From Castanea sativa (lineage: Eukaryota; Streptophyta; Magnoliopsida; Fagales; Fagaceae): a DNA stretch of 64,000 nt. The notes below the pieces were generated by a model, which was not told where the DNA came from, did no database searches, and worked only from the letters and a program-made list of their open reading frames with translations. Shown piece after piece: positions 56,521 to 64,000 of the stretch; the stretch's first letter is position 1; the number at the start of each line of letters is the position of its first letter. Position numbers and translations under genes: made by a program. Location of the stretch: positions 36,826,001-36,890,000 of the forward strand of contig NC_134013.1 of the NCBI RefSeq assembly GCF_040712315.1, written 5' to 3'.

Positions 56521-57973
56521 CCCTAGTTGTCATGACCCAAACTCATATCTTTGTGGAATTGAGATCATGACCTAAAACTAACATATCAAAACTTGTACAA
56601 ATTATTCCACATAAAAATATACAAAGCCTTATTATAAAAAGAAACATCATGGTAAAGATACCTCTATAAACATATCTCAAATATTCAAGTTCCACTCTCA
56701 AGAGCCCTGACTAGTAAATATCATTACAACCTCTAATAAAAACAACCTTTGTAGTATAGAAAAAATTCCAAGCATTCCTTAATAGCTAGTGAGCAAGTTC
56801 TTGGGAATCCACAAACTTTTTGTCATGCCAAATTCCTTCTTTAAAGCTCTAAAGCTTGAATCTGAAAAATATTGGAATGGGGTGAGCTAGACAACTCAAT
56901 TAGCACAAATTTATGATATACAACATAATAAGATTGTTGAGGACAAAATTTTCACACCACATAGAATTTTTTTCATTGGCAACTCGCACCACATCAACAA
57001 ATTATGGATTTTAGAAAAACCTCTTTTAAAGCCCAAAAAAGCCCATATTCACAAAATGATGCCAAAGCCCATGGTCCAAAACCCATGGCAATATCATCTC
57101 ATTAAAACCCATAGTTCAAGCTCATGGCACAACATTTCATTTTCGGCTCATAATCCAAACTCATGAGTCTCATTTGGGGAATTTTGAGAGTCGTGGTTTG
57201 GAGGGTCAAGAAGTATGTTTAGCAAAATTCCAACAATTCAAAGTTAATAAAGGAAACATGTTACTTGGCGTGTCTTCACCAATTCCCTGAACTCTGACGA
57301 GTTAGTGTGCAATAGGCAACATTTGGTGCCTCTTATATCACATAACGCTTAAAATGATAAAACTCCACATTGCTCTTTACCTACAAATTAATATTCATCA
57401 TATAATTTAATTACAATATTTTATATAAACTATATTACTATTTTCATCAAAATTCATCCCAAAAACATGCATAAATTTTATTGGTTATGTCTATATTAAT
57501 ATCTCATATCTAGCATTAAATGTCCTCCTTGCTTCCCAAGATTTGGTCACAACACAAAGAGACCATAAATACATCTAAAAAACTTCATCAAATATCAACC
57601 AATGAGTCTATTACTTACTAAAAACGTATTGTAATAAAAACCATGGATTAAACATAATTTTCAAAAGAGGAAACTTAGCCAAAAATACCAACAAAAGCTA
57701 CAACAGCTCCAACAAATGACATCCAAAATGACATCATCAGCCCATTGATGCTTAATCCCAGCAGCTTGCTGCCACACCCAAAGAAGTAAAGATCCTAGAA
57801 AAGAAATCATCCTATTTTAAGCACAAACCATGAATTTAATGCTTAATATTTTCCTTCAGTAAAAGATAATATCATGAAGCAGCTACTGCTGTGCAGTTAC
57901 GACTGATAGCTATAGTACCAGAAATAGGAAGATCCCATAAAAGATATTATAAAGTTTTTACAAATATGTTTTA
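56521..57973. other. Intergenic, A/T-rich; possible LTR relic, no gene
   Basis: TGTCATGACCCAAACTCATA at about 56528 looks like an LTR start, but I found no partner. The rest is A/T-rich with no coding signal. Confidence 0.35.
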
Positions 57974-59030
57974 TGTTGGCTTTATTCCATGAAAAAAAGT
58001 GTTGTAATTGCATTAATTTATTGCCTTGTATTTTGTGAGATTTTATTGTATTGGATTTAGTATTAAGTTGGTGAAGAATCGAGTATAAAATGAAGATTAG
58101 TGAAGTTTCATGACTAGCTCGCTAGAAGCTAGCGAGTAAAGGTTCTCACAAAAATGCCATATAAGAAGCACATGCTGGAAGCTGAAAAGTTAAGTGTCAG
58201 ACTGCATTTCGCGAGTACTTCGCGAGACAAGCCATCTCGCGAGGTACCTGCAAAACTCTCTACTTGGAGAATTTGGAGAATGACTTTCTTACCCTTCAGC
58301 CATACTATATATACCCTCATTACCCACAAAAGTAAAAGAGACTATTCATAAAAAAAAATAAAACCCTAGATAGGTTTCTACAATACAACACACCCATCTT
58401 TTAGAGAGAGAGCTACTCATCCTTAGTGAGAAATCATTGTAGCATATTTTCCTTCCATCTCCCATTGTCATACCTAGAGAGGAGACTTGTATTCAAACAC
58501 AATCCACAACTTCTTCAGAGTGTAGAGAGTGTTTTGGAGCTTGGGAAGTTTTGGAGATTTGCCAAAAGAAGCCGGTGAGGCTTGGAAGATGCAATCAGGC
58601 GTATTGCGGGATCTGAAAAGCTAGTGAAGATAAGACTCCAAGAAGTTCGTTGATAGCAGGAGCTTGGAGGGCTCAAGTACATTAGGTAGACTAGGTTTGG
58701 AGGGTCTTTTGTTATTCGTGTACTCCAACTTATTCACTTGTGGATTGATTTCAACTTGGAGGTCGTGGAGAGGTTTTTCATCGAGTTTTCAGTTTTCTCT
58801 TCAATAACACGTCTTGGTGTTATCTTGTTTTGCATCTCTCTTCCTTTACTCTTTAAGCTTTACATTTATTGTTGTTTGTTTGCTTGCTTATGGCTTAGAG
58901 AGTAGTTCCGGTGATTGCGCTTCATTTACTCTTGTTCTACACCTAGATAAGTTAAAGTAAAAGCAATTAAGCCACAATTTAATTTTGAGGTCTAAACAAG
59001 CTCGTATATTTTAGCACAAATCCGAGCTTT
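57974..59030 (+). other. Solo-LTR-like sequence
   Basis: It begins TGTTGGCTTTATTCCATG and ends near CGAGCTTTCA. It contains a TATA-type stretch (TATATATACCC near 58308) and a run of CTCGCGAG / GCTAGCGAG palindromes at 58105-58245. The look is of a Copia-type LTR, but the flanks do not give a convincing target duplication. Confidence 0.4.
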
Positions 59031-59286
59031 CAAATATCATACTATTTTCATCCAAACCATGTATTTAATGTTGAACACCTCCTCCAGTAGATGACATCAT
59101 CCAGCTTTGTTAGAACAGCTACTGCTATGCAACTGTCAGCTGCAGCAGCTATTGTTGACAGTTGTGTCAACTGCTGTACAGCTACAACACCAGACATTAA
59201 TTTCAGACTTTCTTCTTTTGTCTAAAAACCAAAAATCAACTAAAGAAATCACTAGATTTGCCAAATGAAACTAAAAAAAAAAAAAA

Positions 59287-59425
59287 ATTGTGGAACTCAA
59301 GTTCATAGAACTCGAGTTCCATTCAAGGAACTCAAGTTCCATTCAAGGAACTCGAGTTCCTCTCAAGGAACTCGAGTTCCAAGGAACTCAAGCTCCAGGA
59401 ACTCAAGTTCCATGAGTTCCAATTT
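59287..59425. repeat. Array of palindromes GGAACTC(A/G)AGTTCC
   Basis: About eight palindromic or near-palindromic units separated by 0-6 bp (CATTCAA, TCTCAA) and bounded by A- and T-runs. Several contain CTCGAG. No coding function; the ORF over it is Ser/Arg low-complexity. Confidence 0.85.
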
Positions 59426-59622
59426 TTTTTTTTTTTTTAAGTTTGATTGCCCCATGCTCGATTTTTTTTAAATCAAGTTTCAAAACAAAAGCATGGACCT
59501 AAATAGTTTCAAAACATGGACATATTGCTAAATTTTTTAAAAAATAAAGGGCAAAATGCTAGAATTCCTTACTTTTTAGCATTCAACACTTTGACTTTTT
59601 TTAAAAAAATTTAGAATACTAA

Positions 59623-59761
59623 GGGCCCGTTTGGTAGTGTATTTTGAATAACAGTTTTCAATGTTTAAACAACATTACATGTATTCCCATACACTTTTTT
59701 ACCACATGTATTTTCAAAAAATACAAATAACGTTACTAGAACAACCTTACCAAACGGACCC
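59623..59761. mobile_element. PIF/Harbinger-like MITE, 139 bp
   Basis: TIRs GGGCCCGTTTGGTA and TACCAAACGGACCC, TAA target duplications at 59620-59622 and 59762-59764. The whole element is nearly palindromic. Confidence 0.85.
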
Positions 59762-59764
59762 TAA

Positions 59765-60381
59765 GTATTTTAAAACACATATGGAGAGAGGGGAGAAGGT
59801 TTTAAAGAAAACACTTAAATTAAACTTAATCAAATCAAACAACCCCCTCCCTCTTGTCCCTTTATCTCTCTCACAAACGAAAAATTGTGAATGTTGGTTA
59901 GGGTTGCGGTGGAAATAAAAAAAGAGCAACAGTCATTGACTGGATTCATTGTCTCAGTCGACACTATTACTACTCTCCAGTACTCTAGAGCTTACTCTTT
60001 CAAAATCTCATTGATCTTGTCAATAGTGCTCGAATTTACTGATACTTGGTGGTGTGACACTAGATTAGTGGCAAAGCATAAAGACTAATAGGTGCACCTT
60101 CGTGAGTAGTAGTGTGAGGCCAATGAGGATTCCTTTAGGGGTTGTTCAACGGTGGTGATTGGGTAGTTGTGATTATTGCGTGTTGAGGGTCACATCAAGT
60201 GAAGGGTTATGGTTGATTTCTTCAGTTATGGTGATTCTCAACGGCTGCTGGATGAGGTGCTTCAACAAGGTTGGGTGGTGGTCTGAGTTTATGAATTGGG
60301 ATACTTTTGTATTTTTTGGAATATTTCCAAGCTAGCAAGACCTTATTTCTAGGTAGTTTTGCTTTGAAGGGTTGGTGGCTC
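59765..60381. other. Intergenic, no gene recognised
   Basis: Mixed-composition DNA with short ORFs that resemble nothing I know. Confidence 0.4.
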
Positions 60382-60384
60382 TTA

Positions 60385-60591
60385 GGGTGTGTTTGGATAC
60401 TGCTTATTGCTGAAAACTGAAAACACTATAGTAAAATAATTTTTAAATGTGTAAATAGTGTCGTGGGACCCAATTTTGAAGTTATTTTAAAGGAAAAAGA
60501 TATTTGCTGATCCTGTGAACAATGCACGGGACCCATTGAAAAACATACAAACGCAAACTCACGGACGCAAACGTTGTATTAAAACTCACAC
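60385..60591. mobile_element. MITE, TTA target site, 207 bp
   Basis: The left end GGGTGTGTTTGGATAC and the right end (AAAACTCACAC) are imperfect inverted repeats, flanked by TTA (60382-60384 and 60592-60594). The inner sequence GTGTCGTGGGACCCA and GCACGGGACCCA shows an internal inverted look. Confidence 0.65.
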
Positions 60592-60594
60592 TTA

Positions 60595-61318
60595 GTGGTT
60601 TGTGCTTGGATTTGATGGGTTTATGATCTAAGATTTTTTTTTTTAACATTTTACAATAAAAACAAACAACAATAATGAAAAAAAAACTCAGAGCATTTTC
60701 AAGAACAACCTGAAACACTAAAATTGATTTTCATTGAAAATATTTTACAACGAAAAAAATGGTGCGGTAGCCTACAAATCCCCTTCTAAATATATATTTC
60801 AAGTCTACTCATAAAGTTCTCTAATCCTAATGTTGACCAAAACATGTCTCAACTAAAAAATTTTGGGCAAGCTTCATTTCAAGAATTTTCATTAGAAAAT
60901 TAGCCTCTAATAATTATTTAAACATTATCTAAAAAATGTAAATAATGTTGAAATTAATTGCAGAATAAATTTTCAAGGCTATAAAAAAAAAGTTCCATTT
61001 AAAGAAAATTGAACATGTGAAATATGGTTGTTAAAAGTGGGTGTAACCATGCTATCGTGAATAAAGGCACATAGGTGGTTTTAGCATGCGTGTGCTAGTC
61101 AAATGGTCGTATATGCCATAGTATTTGGTCAAAAATATGTTTTTCATGCATGCATCTTTATGTAGAGAGAGAATTATTTACCAAATCTAAAATTTGATGC
61201 AGCCCTTGAATTTGGTGTAGAAACTAGAAATGATATTTCAGTGCATCTTAACATGCTTTACTTAACATTGAAACAAACAATCTGCATGAGGTGGGAAATC
61301 AATTCTTAAAAATAGAAA
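60595..61318. other. Intergenic, A/T-rich, no gene
   Basis: No coding signal or repeat boundary that I can define. Confidence 0.4.
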
Positions 61319-61496
61319 ATGTTAACGGATGCCCTTAGGACACTAGTTAATAATCCATTTAAAGAAAATTTTGATAGAAAAAGAAAAAAAAACTCAAATA
61401 ATATTTTAACAACTTTTTTCATTTTCCATAAAAGTGGCGTTAAAACTTTCCTAAAATGAATTATTAACCATTACCATAAGGGAACTCATTAGCATA
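61319..61496. mobile_element. MITE, about 178 bp
   Basis: The left end ATGCCCTTAGGACACTAGTTAATAATCCATTT reads inverted at the right end (CTAAAATGAATTATTAACC ... AAGGGAACTCAT). Similar end sequences occur near 5540-5570 and 5660-5690, so the family is present more than once. Confidence 0.55.
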
Positions 61497-61631
61497 ACCC
61501 TTTAAAAATTTATCACATGACATTATGCACTTAAGAAGTGTTAGAGTTGATTTGTCCTCAAAGGCACTTGGCTTTCTGCAATCCTCAAAAGCCTTATAAA
61601 CACAAATCAAATGCTTTGGAAATTCCCCTTT

Positions 61632-63003
61632 GGCAAATATGCAAAACTGATCCTCTAACTTTCACATTTTTTCATTTCAGTCCTCTAACTTTCAATTTTG
61701 TCATTTCAGTCCTTTAACTTTTAATTTTTGTCAATGCAGGACTCTGCTACAACTCAGTTAGTGGCTGTCGTTAGAACTCCTGAAACGACGCCGTTTTGCA
61801 TTTTAAATATATAAATATATATATATATATATATAAAATTCAGAATGGAAAGAAAATAAGAAAAATCTGAAAAAAGAAAAGAAAAAAAAAACATTAAGGG
61901 GAACGACGTCGTTCCCCTTCCCTGAAATCAAAACAAAGATCTGAAGAACACCCAAATCCCTAACCAAACTGCTAACAAACCCAGTGATCAACATGAGGCC
62001 GTAGGTATGGCGCATATTCGAGTCGAACGAAGGTAATGGAGAAATTTGTGAGTTTGGGAGCCTTGTGTAGGAGCAAAGCATTGCTCATGGCAATGGCGAA
62101 ATCGGCAATGTTTTCAAATCGGTATGAATCAAAATCGAGAGAAGGGACAGAGGTCCAAATATAGGCCCATCTTTTGGATAAAACGTTGGTTTTGATGGCT
62201 TGTTTTGTGGTCAAGAGGGAGAGGATGCTGTTGAGAATTGACTCCGACAAGGTGCTGATTCGATCTTTTAAGGTTGGTGTGTGTTTGCGGCGTTTGGTTC
62301 AATAATCATGGCTTGATTCTTGTTGTTGTTGTTCTTCTTCTTTGTCAGAATTATTGGTCGGGACATAGTGTCCGTAACAGCCATAATATCCGCCAGGGTC
62401 ATAGGCATAGGATCTGTCAAAGTCATATTCATATTGGTCATGGAAGCTATGGATAGAATCAGAGCTTTCTTCCTCCATTCTCAAACTCAATAGTATACAA
62501 TGATGTGAACTTCTTTACCTTCTATTCTTCTTTTTAAATAAACAAGCATGCTTGGGTTTGTTTAATTAATTATGCAGATTAATTATCCGAAGTGAAATAA
62601 CCTCGCTTTGATCAAAGAGATTTTTGGAAAAGAAGACAAAGAGGTGTATCGTCTAAAGATGAGGAGGTATCGGTCTCTTGTTAGCAATTTGGTTAGGGAT
62701 TTGGGTGTTCTTCAAATCTTTGTTTTGATTTTAGGGGAAGGGGAATGACGACGTCGTTCCCCTTAATGTTTTCTTTCTTCTTCTTTTTTCCCAGATTTTT
62801 CTTATTTTCTTTTAATTTTGAATTAAAAAAAATGCAAAACAGTGTCGTTTCAAGAGTTCTAACGGCAACCACTAACTGAGTTGTAATTGAGCCCTACGTT
62901 GACAAAAATTGAAAGTTAGAGGACTGAAATGACAAAACTGAAAGTTAGAGGACTGTAATGAAAAAATGTGAAAGTTAGAAGGTCAGTTTTGTATTTTTGC
63001 CTT
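61632..63003. mobile_element. Pack-type TIR element with about 340-bp TIRs and a captured F-box gene piece
   Basis: The left TIR (61632 to about 61978) and right TIR (about 62674-63003) match inverted along their length. Shared motifs: CTCTAACTTTCA repeats, CTCAGTTAGTGG, AACGACG.CGTTTTGCA and GGGGAACGACGTCGTTCCCC next to the inner ends. The 0.7 kb between them is host-like coding DNA. There is no transposase. The flanks share only TTT, so the superfamily is undecided. Confidence 0.8.
61975..62490 (-). pseudogene. Captured 5' part of an F-box (F-box/LRR or FBD type) gene
   Basis: It starts at an ATG at 62478 (or 62490) with an acidic, Tyr/Gly-rich leader (MEEESSDSIHSFHDQYEYDF), then a TGA at 62299-62301. 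The frame goes on as TKRRKHTPTLKDRISTLSES, then NSILSLLTTKQAIKTNVLSK, then RWAYIWTSVPSLDFD. This is the F-box motif (D.IS.L...IL..ILS.L.TK.A..T..LSKRW...W) that binds Skp1 in SCF ubiquitin ligases. It is cut off at the TIR after about 90 more codons, before the leucine-rich part is complete. Capture by the surrounding TIR element is the simplest reading. Confidence 0.8.
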
Positions 63004-63195
63004 TGATGAGAATCAACAAGCATTCAAGGATCCATTGTATGTTCCAGTTGGGCCTATTACAAGAGCAAGATCCAAGAAGATCAAAGAAGCACTTAATGAG
63101 TTGATTCAAGAGATTTGGGCTGATTCTAACGCAGGACATTCCAAGCTTGGCCCAAAGGAAGCTGAAAACGTAATAAATTTAATTCAAGCTATTTA
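63004..63195 (+). pseudogene. C-terminal end of a Ty3/gypsy polyprotein
   Basis: The frame reads DPLYVPVGPITRARSKKIKE, ALNELIQEIWADSN and ending KEAENVINLIQAI before a TAG at 63193. The GPITRAR.K.I.EALN.LIQ motif is, from memory, the C-terminus of many plant gypsy polyproteins. The TIR element at 61632-63003 abuts it on the left. Confidence 0.6.
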
Positions 63196-63199
63196 GGGC

Positions 63200-63806
63200 T
63201 GATCTGGCTTGATTGCGAGTGATTTATGGCATGAATTAATGGCTGATTGACTTTCCAGCTCTATATCAGTTAAGACAGATTTTTTTCCTATTTTGGATCT
63301 GCTAATTTCAGACCAAATCAACTTTTATTTAGGGTTTTATTATTTAGTACGTTTTTTAGGAATTTTCCTTGTTTTTAGGTGCATTTAATGCTTTTTAGGT
63401 CAAATTTGATTCCTAATATGGTAAGGTATCAATTAGGAATTATTTTAGAATATATTTTCTTGTCTGTCAAGTTTTATGGAGCCCTTAAATAGGCTCTGAA
63501 ATTTGTAAACGTTTTTTCAAATATATTATTGAATAAAAATCAAAAAAGGTGAGGCTTTGCTCTTCTTTTGGTTCTTCAGGAACTATGAACTTATCAGGGA
63601 TTCTTCCTTGTGGCGTTCAAACTTTATACCTTCGGTTCGTGATTCTTTATAATCATTGGGTCAAGGTCAACTTATACATTTGGTTCGCGTTTCGATTATA
63701 AACGTTGGGTTAGGGTTTTTATCACAAATCTGAATTTTAGCTTTCTTAGGCGAGTATTCCAATATTTTTGTTGGGTCTCAAAGCGTGTCGATTGAGGTTC
63801 GCATCA
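63200..63806 (+). repeat. LTR of a gypsy element (left boundary uncertain)
   Basis: It ends GGTTCGCATCA at 63806. Inside lie TTAAATAGGC (TATA-like, about 63485) and GAATAAAAATC (polyadenylation signal, about 63531). The left end was set near TGATCTGGC but could differ. Confidence 0.6.
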
Positions 63807-63808
63807 TT

Positions 63809-63820
63809 TGGTATCAGAGC
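63809..63820 (+). other. Primer-binding site (tRNA-Met type)
   Basis: TGGTATCAGAGC, complementary to the 3' end of initiator tRNA-Met, 2 bp after the LTR. A pyrimidine-rich leader follows, so an internal region begins here and leaves the window. Confidence 0.85.
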
Positions 63821-64000
63821 ACAGGTTCTAAAATCAGTTTTCTATTCCTTTATTTTTTTTTTTTCCTGTTATCATCCTATCCTATTCCTTTTGTGTTCTT
63901 CATTCATCATTCTTATTTTTTTTTTTAATTTTTTTTGTTGAAGTGAACTAGGTTAAAATTGTGCACCCAGCTCCCAAAAAAAAAAAAAAAGACATCAGAA

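Noticed and set aside
60482..60718. Minus ORF over the MITE at 60385-60591
   Set aside because: Half of it is MITE sequence and the rest is A/T-rich; no similarity.

Overview
The window is nuclear DNA from a plant, most likely a woody eudicot. It is AT-rich and has GT-AG introns, two recognisable plant housekeeping genes, and a dense load of plant transposable elements. The repeat content reminds me of Fagaceae (oak or chestnut type), but that is an impression from memory, not a result. I see no prokaryotic operons, rRNA, tRNA or CRISPR.

Only two real host genes are visible, both on the minus strand. At 1-3834 lies the 5' part of a COG0212-type paralogue of 5-formyltetrahydrofolate cyclo-ligase; five exons are visible and the 3' end is outside the window. 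At 23140-41627, with UTRs to about 22.64 and 42.33 kb, lies a polypyrimidine tract-binding RNA-binding protein of the PTB3 type. I reconstruct it as 14 coding exons and 443 codons, including a 14-nt microexon. Its first coding intron is about 9.7 kb long and packed with nested transposons.

The rest is mobile DNA. 3.9-5.45 kb: a terminal-inverted-repeat (TIR) element next to the COG0212 start, carrying a fragment of a RING E3-ligase gene. 7.3-9.7 kb: tandem duplications split by a solo LTR. 10.9-18.9 kb: a broken L1-type LINE, itself split by about 4 kb of other insertions, including a 2-kb TIR element. 18.9-22.6 kb: short repeats and a MITE. 32.0-33.9 kb (inside PTB3 intron 1): a retrotransposon present as a head-to-head palindrome. 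34913-41139 (same intron): a complete but dead chromovirus-like Ty3/gypsy element with a 5'-truncated LINE nested in it. 42.5-44.1 kb: MITEs and a LINE relic. 44842-56015: an 11.2-kb Ty3/gypsy element of the Tat type on the minus strand, with matching 5-bp target duplications, a tandem-repeat block and an extra spliced gene-like ORF on the opposite strand. 56-61.5 kb: a hAT-type transposase fragment, an LTR-like region, a palindrome array and MITEs. 61.6-63.0 kb: a TIR element with about 340-bp TIRs that captured the 5' part of an F-box gene. 63.0-64.0 kb: the C-terminus of a gypsy polyprotein, an LTR and a tRNA-Met primer site, running off the window.

Every transposon ORF I examined has stops, frameshifts or lost catalytic residues, so the autonomous elements look dead. 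The features most worth following up are the palindromic retroelement inside the PTB3 intron, the antisense spliced gene of the Tat element, the two gene-capturing TIR elements, and a G-quadruplex-type motif in the PTB3 5' UTR.
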